A stretch of 64,000 bases of DNA from Marinilactibacillus sp036039175 (GCF_036039175.1 NZ_JAYXKP010000001.1:186001-250000), one strand, 5' to 3'; positions 1 through 8,818 are shown, counted from the first letter of the stretch. The notes: generated by a model from the letters alone, not told the origin. Numbers and translations are program-made.

Positions 1-2
1 TT

Positions 3-188
3 GCAGCAGTTGGTACAGGTTGGTTTGATAACTTCAAAACTTGTGCAAATGCCTTTGTTCACTACAAAGATGTTTATCATCCAATAGAAGAAAATGTTTT
101 AAAGTATGAGAATCTGTACACAGTCTATGGACAAATTTACGCAGCTACAGCAAATTTAAACAGTCAATTATCTAAACTTAATAAATAG
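3..188 (+). CDS. xylB: Xylulokinase, C-terminal fragment (5' end outside window)
   Basis: The reading frame is open from the left edge and ends in TAG. About 61 residues are visible, starting AAVGTGWF. They contain the stretch HPIEENVLKYENLY and a helical tail, which is how FGGY-family xylulokinases end (roughly P-x-x-E-N-x-x-x-Y-E-x-L-Y). Xylulokinase phosphorylates D-xylulose, the product of the xylose isomerase encoded next to it, so the context supports the call. Only the last eighth or so of the protein is in view. No terminator lies between this gene and the xylA promoter, so some read-through into xylA is possible. Confidence 0.75.
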   Translation, partial: AAVGTGWFDNFKTCANAFVHYKDVYHPIEENVLKYENLYTVYGQIYAATANLNSQLSKLNK

Positions 189-199
189 GAAAAGTTTAA

Positions 200-249
200 T
201 TGACACCGCATACATTTTTATATATAGTTAGTTTGTATAATAAACTAAC
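200..249 (+). promoter_or_regulatory. xylA promoter with XylR-type operator
   Basis: TTGACA at 200-205 and TATAGT at 223-228 are 17 bp apart, a good sigma-A promoter. An inverted repeat overlaps the -10: GTTAGTTT (227-234) and AAACTAAC (242-249) with a 7-bp centre. These arms match the TTAGTTTG...CAAACTAA operator known for XylR repressors in Bacilli. The layout implies repression of xylA without xylose. No xylR gene is in the window. Confidence 0.7.
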
Positions 250-284
250 CAACTAAAATTAATTAATTAGGAGTGATTGATTTC

Positions 285-1610
285 ATGACATATTTTGATA
301 ACATCAATAAAATTCAATATGAAGGTGCTACTTCAAAAGACCCGTTAGCATTTAAATTCTATAACCCTACTGAAAAAGTAGGAGATCAAACAATGGAAGA
401 AATTTTAAGATTTGGTGTTGCATACTGGCATACGTTTACAGAAGATTTATCAGATCCATTTGGTGCTGGAACAGCACTTAGACCTTGGGATAAATACTCA
501 GATCCAATGGATAAAGCGAAAGCCCGAGTAGAGGCTGCTTTTGAGTTATTTGAAAAATTAGGCGTACCTTACTTCTGCTTCCATGATTTCGATATCGCTC
601 CCGAAGGAAGTTCCTTAAAAGAAACACTTGAGAATCAAGATATTATCGTGGATATGTTCGAAGACTATATGAAAGATAGCAAAGTTAAACTATTATGGAA
701 TACAGTGAATAATTTTTCACATCCGAGATTCGTTCATGGAGCAGCGACATCAAATAATGCAGACGTTTTTGCCTACGCAGCTGCAAAAGTGAAAAAAGGG
801 CTTGAGGTTGGTAAGCGATTAGGAGCCGAAAACTACGTATTCTGGGGTGGTCGAGAAGGATATGAAAGTCTTTTAAATACCAATATGGAACTTGAATTAG
901 ATAACTTAGCAAAATTCTTCCATATGGCTGTAGACTATTCAAAAGAAATTGGATTTGATGCTCAATTCTTGATTGAACCAAAACCAATGGAACCAACTTC
1001 TCACCAATATGATTATGACGTAGCACATGGATTTGCCTTTTTACAGAAATACGATCTTGCAGATAAATTCAAATTCAATATTGAAGCCAATCACGCGACT
1101 TTGGCAGGACATAGTTTCGATCATGAACTTAGATACGCAAGAATTAATGGGATGTTAGGATCTGTTGATGCTAACCAGGGACATCCTCATCTTGGTTGGG
1201 ATACGGATGAATTTCCAACGGATCTGTATGCTACGACATTAGCCATGTATGAAATTCTTAAAAACGGCGGATTGGGTTCTGGAGGTCTGAACTTTGATGC
1301 GAAAGTCAGAAGAACTTCATTCCATGCAGATGATTTATTCAAAGCCCATGTTGTGGGAATGGACAGTTTTGCACTTGGTTTGAAAGTAGCCCATAGATTA
1401 ATCGAAGATAAAGCTCTTGAGTCAATTGTCGATAACCGATACCGTTCATTCAACCAAGGAATCGGTAAAGAAATCAGAGAAGGTAAGACAGATTTCAAAA
1501 AACTTCAAGATTACGCTTTAACTCTAGATGATATACAGAATGAATCAGGACAATTAGAAGAAATTAAATCCATATTAAACCAGTATTTAGTAACGACAAT
1601 CGCTAAATAA
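285..1610 (+). CDS. xylA: Xylose isomerase
   Basis: Converts D-xylose to D-xylulose in the cytoplasm using two divalent metal ions. The 441-residue product has the usual family length. It shows the active-site stretch CFHDFD (His100, Asp103), the VFWGGREGYE signature near 185-194, and the metal/substrate motif IEPKPMEPTSH (Glu231, Lys233). The ATG at 285 is chosen over an in-frame GTG at 273 because that GTG lies inside the ribosome binding site AGGAG (269-273). An upstream xylulokinase end, an own XylR-type operator and a strong terminator make it a separately controlled part of the xylose pathway. Confidence 0.97.
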   Translation: MTYFDNINKIQYEGATSKDPLAFKFYNPTEKVGDQTMEEILRFGVAYWHTFTEDLSDPFGAGTALRPWDKYSDPMDKAKARVEAAFELFEKLGVPYFCFHDFDIAPEGSSLKETLENQDIIVDMFEDYMKDSKVKLLWNTVNNFSHPRFVHGAATSNNADVFAYAAAKVKKGLEVGKRLGAENYVFWGGREGYESLLNTNMELELDNLAKFFHMAVDYSKEIGFDAQFLIEPKPMEPTSHQYDYDVAHGFAFLQKYDLADKFKFNIEANHATLAGHSFDHELRYARINGMLGSVDANQGHPHLGWDTDEFPTDLYATTLAMYEILKNGGLGSGGLNFDAKVRRTSFHADDLFKAHVVGMDSFALGLKVAHRLIEDKALESIVDNRYRSFNQGIGKEIREGKTDFKKLQDYALTLDDIQNESGQLEEIKSILNQYLVTTIAK

Positions 1611-1620
1611 ATAGTACTGA

Positions 1621-1652
1621 AAAGAACCAAGTGAAAATACTTGGTTCTTTTT
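1621..1652 (+). terminator. Rho-independent terminator after xylA
   Basis: A perfect 12-bp stem, AAAGAACCAAGT with ACTTGGTTCTTT, closes a 6-base loop and runs into a short T tract. Confidence 0.9.
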
Positions 1653-1776
1653 GTCGATTCATTTTCAACTCTACTACAAAAGCCTTTCTAATTTTTATTA
1701 TTTTCTATATGATTTAAAGTATAAACAGTCTAATATGAACAAACAATTTTAATATCTGACTATTAGGGGAGTCATT

Positions 1777-3006
1777 ATGAAGCTATCGAAACATTGGAAA
1801 GTTCTAGCATGCGTAAGTGGGTTGGCTGCAAGTTCAATTGGGATTAATTTGAATACAATAGGTGTTTTCTATACACCTGTATCAGAAAGTCTTGGATTTC
1901 TCAGGGGGAGTTTTGCTTTACACACCACCATCATGTCTCTAGTAATGTCTTTTATGGCCTTGAACATACCTAGACTATTGACCAAAATTGATATTAAAAA
2001 AGGTATTCAAATTGGGGTTGGACTATCGGTCATTACAACATTACTTATGGCAGTAACTGAATCTTTATGGCTTTTTTATCTATTGGCGGCAATTAGAGGC
2101 ATTGGAGCTTCTTTCTACTCACCAGTACCTCTAACCATACTTGTAAATAACTGGTTCGAAAAGAAGAATGGACTAGCAATGAGTTTGGGATTTGGTTCAA
2201 GTGGCGTAGCAGGTGCTTTATTTTCACCAGTGTTTACTTTAGTAATTCATAATTATTCCTGGCAGATTGGCTTTTTAGTAATGGGATTCGCTTCTTTACT
2301 ACTATGTTTACCTGCTCTTTTTTACGACTTTGCCTTACATCCAAATGATGAGAATCTTCAGCCATATGGAAAAGAACAGCAAGATAAAATCAAAACTGCA
2401 GATATTCGACTAAAAATGGATAAACCAAAAGCCAATGATATGAGATTTATCGTTTTAGCAAGTATAGGACTGCTCTTGTCACTGATAACAGGACTTCCAC
2501 ACCACTTACCAGGCTATGCAGAAACTTTTGGCTTTAGCGCTACAATAGGTGCTTGGATGCTTTCAGCATCTATGTTTGGTAATATCGGGTTTAAATTACT
2601 GGCAGGTACACTCGGGGATAGAATTGGATCAATTAAAACAGCTTTTATAGTTATTAGTATAAATCTTATCTCACTTTTGGTACTATTTACGATTCACGTT
2701 CCAGGAGTCATGATTCTTTCTTCCTTTTTCTTTGGAGCGATTATGTGCTTCCCAATCGTTATATTACCTATGTTAACCATATATTTTTATGGAAGAGCGC
2801 ATTATATGAAAGTTTATCCGTTCTTTTCATTGATGACTGGGATTGGTGGGGCTTTTGGTGTAACGTTAGTTGGATATGCGTATGACTTCACGAAAAGCTA
2901 TACGTCTGTGTTTATGTCTGCTTTTATATTGATTTTCTTATCATTAAGTATGATTGTGATGTTGATCCTTCATAGCCGATCAAAATTTTCTTTACAAAAA
3001 GAGTAA
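1777..3006 (+). CDS. MFS transporter, 12 membrane segments
   Basis: A 409-residue integral membrane protein with two blocks of six hydrophobic segments around a basic, polar loop at about 188-220, the normal major facilitator layout. The loop between segments 2 and 3 and the IRGIGASF motif in segment 4 fit monocarboxylate or oxalate/formate-type MFS carriers rather than classic pentose/proton symporters such as AraE. A ribosome binding site (AGGGGAG) precedes the ATG. It stands alone between the xylA terminator and the abfA promoter, with no AraR or XylR box in front. The substrate cannot be read from the sequence; a sugar or an acid end-product are both possible. Confidence 0.75.
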   Translation: MKLSKHWKVLACVSGLAASSIGINLNTIGVFYTPVSESLGFLRGSFALHTTIMSLVMSFMALNIPRLLTKIDIKKGIQIGVGLSVITTLLMAVTESLWLFYLLAAIRGIGASFYSPVPLTILVNNWFEKKNGLAMSLGFGSSGVAGALFSPVFTLVIHNYSWQIGFLVMGFASLLLCLPALFYDFALHPNDENLQPYGKEQQDKIKTADIRLKMDKPKANDMRFIVLASIGLLLSLITGLPHHLPGYAETFGFSATIGAWMLSASMFGNIGFKLLAGTLGDRIGSIKTAFIVISINLISLLVLFTIHVPGVMILSSFFFGAIMCFPIVILPMLTIYFYGRAHYMKVYPFFSLMTGIGGAFGVTLVGYAYDFTKSYTSVFMSAFILIFLSLSMIVMLILHSRSKFSLQKE

Positions 3007-3018
3007 TCATCATTATAA

Positions 3019-3056
3019 AGAGAACGCTTGCATACTGAATCGAGTGATGGTATATT
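3019..3056 (+). promoter_or_regulatory. abfA promoter with overlapping cre-like site
   Basis: TTGCAT (3028-3033) and TATATT (3051-3056) are 17 bp apart. TGG before the -10 makes an extended -10. AGAGAACGCTTGCA (3019-3032) overlaps the -35 and resembles the CcpA site TGWAANCGNTNWCA (11 of 14). Catabolite repression by blocking the polymerase is inferred. Confidence 0.6.
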
Positions 3057-3062
3057 ATTTTT

Positions 3063-3078
3063 AAAGGTACGTACAAAT
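3063..3078 (+). promoter_or_regulatory. AraR operator in front of abfA
   Basis: AAAGGTACGTACAAAT differs from the AraR consensus ATTTGTACGTACAAAT only in the left outer arm. It lies just downstream of the -10, where a bound repressor would block transcription. The identical 16-mer recurs at 22545-22560. Confidence 0.8.
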
Positions 3079-3094
3079 CACTAGGAGGAATTGC

Positions 3095-4591
3095 ATGAAG
3101 GCAACAGCTAAACTTAGTAAAGATACAATTTTGGCAGATATTGACTCTAGAATATATGGGTCTTTTGTAGAACACTTAGGAAGAGCCGTTTATGATGGGA
3201 TTTATGAACCAAATCATTCATCAGCTAATGAGCTTGGATTCAGAGAAGATGTTATCGAAGTTATCAATGAGCTAAACGTTCCTTTGGTTCGTTATCCTGG
3301 CGGTAATTTTGTATCCGGATACAATTGGGAAGACGGTATCGGACCGGTCGAAGACAGACCTAAACGCTTAGAACTAGCTTGGAGATCTATTGAAACCAAT
3401 GAAGTCGGTTTACACGAATTCATGAAATGGGCTGAACTAGCGAAAACTGAAGTCAACATGGCCGTCAATCTCGGAACGAGAGGCATCGATGCAGCTAGAA
3501 ACCTACTTGAATATTGTAATTATCCAGAAGGTACATACTACAGTGATCTTCGTAAGCAAAATGGTGCTGAAGAACCATTCAACATCAAAACATGGTGTCT
3601 AGGAAATGAGATGGACGGTCCTTGGCAGATTGCGGCTAAGACGGCTGATGAATATGGTAGATTAGCAGCAGAAACGGCTAAAGCCATGAAACTGGTTGAT
3701 GACACGATTGAGTTGGTTCTTTGTGGAAGTTCATCAAGCAAGATGCCAACATTCGGAGAATGGGAATATACAGTTCTTGAACATGCCTATGAACACGTTG
3801 ATTACTTGTCTTTACATTTATATTGGGAAAACTACGAAAATGATACTGCAAATTATTTAGCAAAATCTATGGAATTGGATAAATTCATAAAAAATGTAGT
3901 GATTATCTGTGATGCTGTCAAAGCAAAAAAAGAATCTGACAAGCAGATCAATCTTGCACTGGACGAATGGAATGTATGGTATCACTCCAAAGATGCAGAC
4001 TCTAAGCGCGATCCATGGGATATCGCACCGCCATTACTAGAAGATATCTATAATTTTGAAGATGCACTGCTTGTAGGGTGTGGCATGATTACATTATTAA
4101 ATAATGCTGATAGAGTAAAAATTGCTTGTTTAGCTCAATTAGTTAATGTAATTGCACCGGTTATGACGATTAAAGATGGAGAAGTATGGAAGCAGCCAAT
4201 ATTTTACCCATTTATGCAGGCGTCAAACTACGGTCGCGGGAAAGTGTTGAAACTTGATGTGAAGAGTGACACGTATGATTCGAGTGAATACAAAAATGTT
4301 CCATTTATTGAAACGACTGCGATTTTAAATGAAGAAAACAATGAAGTTGTGATCTTTGCAGTCAACCGTTCGCAAGATCAGAAGATGACATTTGAAACTA
4401 TTCTTGAGGGATTTGATAAACTTGAAGTTATAGAAGCTACTGAACTTGCAGATTATGACATCAAGAAGACAACCGAAAATGATCATGATGGGATGGAAAT
4501 TAAAGCGAATGAAACATTTTCTATAAATGACTCAGTAGTAAACGGGGAATTAAAACCATTATCATGGAATATGATTAGACTTTCATACTAA
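3095..4591 (+). CDS. abfA: Alpha-L-arabinofuranosidase, GH51, AbfA type
   Basis: Removes alpha-L-arabinofuranosyl units from arabino-oligosaccharides by a retaining mechanism. There is no signal peptide, so it acts in the cytoplasm on imported oligosaccharides. The 498 residues match the family length (about 500). Acid/base Glu172 lies in CLGNEMDG and nucleophile Glu291 in LDEWNVWY. The N-terminal run YGSFVEHLGRAVYDGIYEP and the RYPGGNFVSGYNW motif are those of Bacillus AbfA, distinct from the second GH51 at 15185. AGGAGG precedes the ATG. It is a single-gene unit with its own AraR box and terminator. Confidence 0.95.
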   Translation: MKATAKLSKDTILADIDSRIYGSFVEHLGRAVYDGIYEPNHSSANELGFREDVIEVINELNVPLVRYPGGNFVSGYNWEDGIGPVEDRPKRLELAWRSIETNEVGLHEFMKWAELAKTEVNMAVNLGTRGIDAARNLLEYCNYPEGTYYSDLRKQNGAEEPFNIKTWCLGNEMDGPWQIAAKTADEYGRLAAETAKAMKLVDDTIELVLCGSSSSKMPTFGEWEYTVLEHAYEHVDYLSLHLYWENYENDTANYLAKSMELDKFIKNVVIICDAVKAKKESDKQINLALDEWNVWYHSKDADSKRDPWDIAPPLLEDIYNFEDALLVGCGMITLLNNADRVKIACLAQLVNVIAPVMTIKDGEVWKQPIFYPFMQASNYGRGKVLKLDVKSDTYDSSEYKNVPFIETTAILNEENNEVVIFAVNRSQDQKMTFETILEGFDKLEVIEATELADYDIKKTTENDHDGMEIKANETFSINDSVVNGELKPLSWNMIRLSY

Positions 4592-4598
4592 TACAACT

Positions 4599-4635
4599 AG
4601 GTGCTGACGCTCATGTAAAGAGACAGCACCTTTTT
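4599..4635 (+). terminator. Terminator after abfA
   Basis: AGGTGCTG (4599-4606) pairs with CAGCACCT (4624-4631) over a 17-base loop, followed by five T. Confidence 0.75.
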
Positions 4636-4706
4636 ACTTTGAAAGAGCAAAATAATACTTGAAACAGGACTATATAAACTAAATCATTCATTTATTGCGT
4701 AATTGT

Positions 4707-4820
4707 TTGCTTCTCATATTAATAATTGGTATAGTTAATCCAAGTGGTACGTACTAATGATGAGTTTATCTATGATATTCGAGTATTTAGTACTATTTTT
4801 CTAAATAGGTACAGACAATT
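4707..4820 (+). promoter_or_regulatory. Promoter and two AraR boxes of the first importer operon
   Basis: TTGCTT (4707-4712) and TATAGT (4730-4735) are 17 bp apart, with TGG forming an extended -10. A strong AraR box, AGTGGTACGTACTAAT, is at 4743-4758. A weaker one, ATAGGTACAGACAATT (11 of 16), is at 4805-4820, 62 bp away centre to centre, about six helical turns. A GTG inside the first box is open in the reading frame of the downstream gene but is operator, not a start. Confidence 0.7.
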
Positions 4821-4890
4821 ACGATATATTGTTAACGGTCTCGTTAAGGCTCGTAATAGGACTACCTCAAAAAAAACAGGAGGGAATGGA

Positions 4891-6228
4891 ATGAATCGAA
4901 AAACGCTTTTATTACTTATGTCGTCCGCTTTTTTTGTAAGCGCTTGTGCAGACGAAGGAGATACAGGAACTTCAACAGATGAAGTTCAAACGATTGGTTC
5001 AAACGCTGAAAATGCTGAAGAGATTACCCTTTGGACATTTGCACCACAACATATTGATCTTTATGGTGATGCAGCAGAAAGATGGAACGAGGAATTTCCT
5101 GATAGACCTATTGATTTAATTGCAGAAACCTATCCGTTTGAACAGATGCACAATAACTTACTATTAGCGGTTCAATCTGGGACTGGTTTGCCAGATATCG
5201 TGGATATAGAGTTAGGACAGTATCCGAATTTTATGGAGGGGATTATACAATTTGAACCAATGAACGAGTATGTTGAACCCATATTGGATAGTGTTGTCGA
5301 ATCTAGATATGAACTTTATGCTCGAGACGGTAATTACTATGGTATCCCTACCCATGTTGGCGCTACTGTTATGTACTATAACACCGATATAATGGACGAA
5401 GCTGGAGTAGATATTGACGAAATCGTTACTTGGGATGATTTCGTGGAAGCCGGTAAGCAAGTTGTTGAAAATACAGATTCAACAATGTGGAACGTTGGGA
5501 CAGAAGATTGGTTGATGGATATGTGGCCAATGATTTCTCAAAGAGATTCTGATGCAATTGATGAAAACGGAGAAGTCATCTTTAATAATGAAGAAAATGT
5601 AGACACTTTACAATTTCTTTATGATGCGCTCTACGAAGATGAGATTGCTGAATTAACACCAGGTGGTATGAATCAGTCAGAGGAGTTTTACGGTTATTTC
5701 TTAGATGAAGGATCAGCTGCTATTTTGGCCCCGCTTTGGTACATGGGAAGATTTGTAGACAATATGCCAGATCTTGAAGGGAAAATTGCTATTAGACCAA
5801 TGCCAGCATGGGAAGAAGGCGGAAATCGCTCAGCTGGTATGGGGGGAACTGGAACAGTTGTCACTCAAGCTGCAGAAAACGTTGAACTCTCTAAAGAATT
5901 TTTAGCGTACGCTAAAATGTCTGAAGAAGGGAATATCAACCTATGGACGATACTAGGTTTTGATCCACCAAGGTTTGACACTTGGGAAAGTGAAGAAGTT
6001 AGAAATACAGACAATGATTATTATGAGTACTTTGGAGATAATATTTTTGATGTACTGCTAGATGTCAGAGATGAAATCAATACATTGCACGTTACAACGG
6101 ACACCCCGAATGTTATTAATGAATACCATACACACGTGACCTTTAATGTTTTGAGAAATAGAACAGAGACACCACAAGAAGCACTCGATCGTTCTGCGGA
6201 AGTTGTAAAAAGTCTACAGAGAAAATAA
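4891..6228 (+). CDS. ABC sugar importer, substrate-binding lipoprotein
   Basis: Captures a sugar, probably an arabino-oligosaccharide, at the cell surface. The 445-residue product starts with a lipoprotein signal: basic MNRK, a hydrophobic core and the lipobox VSAC with Cys19. An acidic linker follows, then a family-1 solute-binding fold beginning ITLWTFAPQH, with SGTGLPDIVDIE and YGIPTHVGATVMYYN segments typical of the family. The ATG at 4891 has GGAGGG 6 bases upstream, whereas the open frame extends back into the operator. Two permease genes follow. AraR control makes an arabinose-containing substrate likely; the exact sugar is unknown. Confidence 0.88.
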   Translation: MNRKTLLLLMSSAFFVSACADEGDTGTSTDEVQTIGSNAENAEEITLWTFAPQHIDLYGDAAERWNEEFPDRPIDLIAETYPFEQMHNNLLLAVQSGTGLPDIVDIELGQYPNFMEGIIQFEPMNEYVEPILDSVVESRYELYARDGNYYGIPTHVGATVMYYNTDIMDEAGVDIDEIVTWDDFVEAGKQVVENTDSTMWNVGTEDWLMDMWPMISQRDSDAIDENGEVIFNNEENVDTLQFLYDALYEDEIAELTPGGMNQSEEFYGYFLDEGSAAILAPLWYMGRFVDNMPDLEGKIAIRPMPAWEEGGNRSAGMGGTGTVVTQAAENVELSKEFLAYAKMSEEGNINLWTILGFDPPRFDTWESEEVRNTDNDYYEYFGDNIFDVLLDVRDEINTLHVTTDTPNVINEYHTHVTFNVLRNRTETPQEALDRSAEVVKSLQRK

Positions 6229-6261
6229 AATAATTATTAAAAAAGAAAGGATGGAAATAAC

Positions 6262-7197
6262 ATGGCTGAAAACACGCAAGTCGCTCTTAACACTAAAAAA
6301 AGTAGTAGAATTGGTAAGTTTCTAACTTCAAAAAAAGTTGTACCATATATCTTTGTACTACCATTTTTCTTATCATTTAGTGTCTTAACTCTGTATCCAG
6401 CTATTAATGGGATCATCATGAGTTTCAGACAGATTCTTCCTGGTGTTGTAGAAAATGTTGGATTCGATAATTATGCTAGAGTATTCAATTTGAATTTTTA
6501 TGATGCTTTATGGAACACGGTTATATATGTGCTCTGTACAACTGTACTTTTAACAATCGTACCGATGCTTTTAGCGATATTCTTGAATTCGGAGACAATT
6601 AAACTTAAGACGATATTTAGAGCATCGCTATTCTTACCAGCATTGACCTCTACAATAGTAGGAGGGATGATTTTCAGACTGATGTTCAGTGAGTCTAGTA
6701 CCTCTATTGGAAATCAGCTCATTTCACTCATCGGTTTAGGACCATTAGAGTGGAGATATTCAGCTGTAACAGCTATGTTCTTGATGGTGATTTTAGCATT
6801 CTGGCGATGGACGGGTGTAAATTTACTTTATTACCTTGCAGCCCTTCAGAATATATCTGAGTCCTTATATGAACAAGCAGATATAGATGGTGCCTCAGCT
6901 TGGGATAAACTAAGATTGATCACGATTCCTCATTTGAAACCGATTACGGTTTTTGTCAGTACAATTACCATTATCAATGGATTTAGAATGTTTGAAGAAA
7001 GTTTTGTATATTGGGAAGCTACATCACCGGGAAATATAGGTCTGACTATCGTAGGTTATATTTATCAGCAGGGTGTAGGACAAAATGATCTTGGATTTGG
7101 AGCTGCAATAGGTGTTGTTTTGATGATTATCATCTTCATTATAAGTTCTATTTATCTAGGGCTTACAGGAACGTTTGGAAAGGGGGATGGAAAATGA
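6262..7197 (+). CDS. ABC sugar importer, permease (MalF/AraP type)
   Basis: A 311-residue membrane protein with six hydrophobic segments, the first at about 31-50. The cytoplasmic EAA loop, where the ATPase docks, is at about 204-227 (EQADIDGASAWDKL...P). It pairs with the next permease to form the channel for the lipoprotein encoded upstream. AAAGAAAGGATGG precedes the ATG. Its stop codon overlaps an ATG at 7194 that should have been the start of the partner permease. No ATP-binding subunit follows, which is common for such importers because one MsmX-type ATPase can serve several. Confidence 0.9.
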   Translation: MAENTQVALNTKKSSRIGKFLTSKKVVPYIFVLPFFLSFSVLTLYPAINGIIMSFRQILPGVVENVGFDNYARVFNLNFYDALWNTVIYVLCTTVLLTIVPMLLAIFLNSETIKLKTIFRASLFLPALTSTIVGGMIFRLMFSESSTSIGNQLISLIGLGPLEWRYSAVTAMFLMVILAFWRWTGVNLLYYLAALQNISESLYEQADIDGASAWDKLRLITIPHLKPITVFVSTITIINGFRMFEESFVYWEATSPGNIGLTIVGYIYQQGVGQNDLGFGAAIGVVLMIIIFIISSIYLGLTGTFGKGDGK

Positions 7198-7211
7198 CCA
7201 AGAAAAAATAG
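7194..7211 (+). other. Original start of next permease, closed by in-frame TAG
   Basis: An ATG preceded by AGGGGGATGG overlaps the stop of the previous gene (ATGA), a normal coupled start. It reads MTKKK and then meets TAG at 7209-7211. The frame continues open two codons later at ATG 7215. This looks like a nonsense change at codon 6, or a sequencing error. Confidence 0.75.
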
Positions 7212-7214
7212 CTA

Positions 7215-8027
7215 ATGATATTAGCTAATATAGCTTTTGGGGTCATTGCCTTGACTGCTTTATTTCCAATAATTGCTTTACTCATTTCTTCATTTCAACC
7301 ATCTTCAGTATTAATGAGACAAGGTCTGAGTTTTTCAATTGATTTTAGTCAGTTAAGTTTTGATAACTATAAATTTATTTTTACAGAAGCTGATAATTAC
7401 TGGACTTGGTATGCTAACAGTATGATTATTTCTGCAATTACAATTGTAACATCAGTATTCTTCTCAGCCATGGTAGGTTACGCACTAGCGGTATATGAAT
7501 TCAAGGGCAAAAATTTATTTTTTGTATGCGTATTGCTTATCATGTTGATTCCTTTTGAAATTTTGATGTTACCGTTGTATGAATTGATGGCTGCACTTAG
7601 ACTGACAGATACCTATATAGCTGTAGTACTTCCTTTAGTCGTTGCGCCGGTAGCTGTTTTCTTCTTTAGACAATATGCCCAAGGATTACCTTTAGAATTA
7701 ATGGATGCAGCTAGAATTGATGGAAGTAATGAATACGGCATATTTTTTAAGATTATGTTTCCTCTAATGGGCCCTTCATTAGCAGCAATGGCCATTCTAC
7801 AAGGTCTCGCAGCATGGAATAATTTCTTGTGGCCATTACTTGTTTTGAGATCGAACGATATGTTTACTCTGCCTATTGGGTTAGCTACTTTATTAACACC
7901 TTATGGAAATAATTATGATGTTTTGATAGCAGGATCAGTAATAACAATTATACCAATCGTCATCTTGTTTATATTCTTCCAGAAATACTTTGTAGCAGGC
8001 TTAACTTCAGGAGGAGTGAAGGGATAA
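7215..8027 (+). CDS. ABC sugar importer, permease (MalG/AraQ type), N-terminus interrupted
   Basis: A 270-residue membrane protein with six hydrophobic segments and an EAA loop at about 161-184 (ELMDAARIDGSNEYG...P). It is the second half of the channel formed with the permease before it. The ATG used here has no ribosome binding site of its own (AAAAAATAGCTA precedes it). The likely ancestral start is ATG 7194, whose frame is stopped by TAG at codon 6. Only seven non-membrane residues are lost, so translation that restarts at 7215 could still give a working protein. Whether the strain makes it is uncertain. Family members normally run about 275-280 residues. Confidence 0.82.
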   Translation: MILANIAFGVIALTALFPIIALLISSFQPSSVLMRQGLSFSIDFSQLSFDNYKFIFTEADNYWTWYANSMIISAITIVTSVFFSAMVGYALAVYEFKGKNLFFVCVLLIMLIPFEILMLPLYELMAALRLTDTYIAVVLPLVVAPVAVFFFRQYAQGLPLELMDAARIDGSNEYGIFFKIMFPLMGPSLAAMAILQGLAAWNNFLWPLLVLRSNDMFTLPIGLATLLTPYGNNYDVLIAGSVITIIPIVILFIFFQKYFVAGLTSGGVKG

Positions 8028-8648
8028 ATGAAAGTTAGTCAACAAACGAAAAAAACAAAATTTAATCTGACATTGACACTAATCGTTAACTTATTTAAGT
8101 TGAATGTATTATGGATCGCGTTTACATTATTAGGGACTATTGTAGCGGGAATTTATCCCGCTACAATCTCTGCACTCACTATTTCTAGAAAATGGTTGTT
8201 GACTAAAGATTATTCAGTTACAACTAAAGAATTTTCATCATTGTTTAAGAAAGAATTTAAGCAATCAAATCTATTTGGATTAATGTTTTCAGTAGCTGGA
8301 GGGATTCTTCTCCTAAATTTTATTCTGTTATCACAGTTGACAGTTAGCGTGCCGATCATTGTGCCTATTGCGTTTTATATTCTTTTATTTTTCTTCATCA
8401 CTACTTTGATATGGTTCTTTCCATTATATGTTCATAGGGATAACAAGTTTTTCAAACAATTAAAAAATGCCTTTGTAATAGGAATTTTGAAAGTACCCAT
8501 CACAATGTTACAGTGTGTTTCGTTATTTTTATTGCTCTATATTTCTTTAGCATTACCGACAATGTTTCTTTTTTTCACTTTTGCAATCATATCGACTCTA
8601 TGGATGAAGTGGACACTAAAAGGGATACTATCAATCAAATTTAACTGA
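8028..8648 (+). CDS. DUF624 (YesL-like) membrane protein
   Basis: A 206-residue protein with about five hydrophobic segments. The opening (LNLFKLN-like stretch, then LGTIVAGIYPATISALTISRKWL) is typical of DUF624/YesL proteins. These sit next to oligosaccharide ABC importers in many Firmicutes; their molecular role is not established. The ATG directly abuts the stop of the permease, with AGGAGTGAAGGG as ribosome binding site, so it is translationally coupled and is the last gene of this importer operon. No clear terminator hairpin follows. Confidence 0.75.
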   Translation: MKVSQQTKKTKFNLTLTLIVNLFKLNVLWIAFTLLGTIVAGIYPATISALTISRKWLLTKDYSVTTKEFSSLFKKEFKQSNLFGLMFSVAGGILLLNFILLSQLTVSVPIIVPIAFYILLFFFITTLIWFFPLYVHRDNKFFKQLKNAFVIGILKVPITMLQCVSLFLLLYISLALPTMFLFFTFAIISTLWMKWTLKGILSIKFN

Positions 8649-8655
8649 TTTTTTC

Positions 8656-8669
8656 TATAAGCGTTCAAA
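8656..8669 (+). promoter_or_regulatory. cre-like site upstream of the second importer promoter
   Basis: TATAAGCGTTCAAA matches the CcpA consensus TGWAANCGNTNWCA at 12 of 14 positions, about 36 bases before the -35. Sequence match only. Confidence 0.4.
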
Positions 8670-8702
8670 TAAATAAAAGATATTTAAAATTTCCTAAAAA
8701 AC

Positions 8703-8760
8703 TATTGCACGTACGTGTCGAACGTGGTATATTATTTTCAAGCGATACGTACGTACTACT
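8703..8760 (+). promoter_or_regulatory. Promoter and paired AraR boxes of the arabinan operon
   Basis: TTGCAC (8705-8710) and TATATT (8728-8733) are 17 bp apart with an extended -10 (TGG). Box 1 (8703-8718, TATTGCACGTACGTGT) overlaps the -35. Box 2 (8745-8760, ATACGTACGTACTACT) lies after the -10. Their centres are 42 bp apart, four helical turns, as known for cooperative AraR binding in B. subtilis. A weaker third match (AATAGTACGTATGATT) is at 8881-8896. The rest of the 300-bp gap (8649-8948) is AT-rich leader. Confidence 0.8.
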
Positions 8761-8818
8761 TAAAAGCTTTGTTCTTTAAAAACTAGGTTAATACTAGGAA
8801 ATTTTTTTTAATACTTAA

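Noticed and set aside
685..1026. Minus-strand open frame opposite xylA
   Set aside because: Shadow of a highly conserved gene; no start signal and no recognisable protein.
4744..4890. N-terminal extension of the first binding lipoprotein
   Set aside because: Its GTG lies inside the AraR operator, and the lipoprotein signal begins at the ATG at 4891 behind a strong ribosome binding site.
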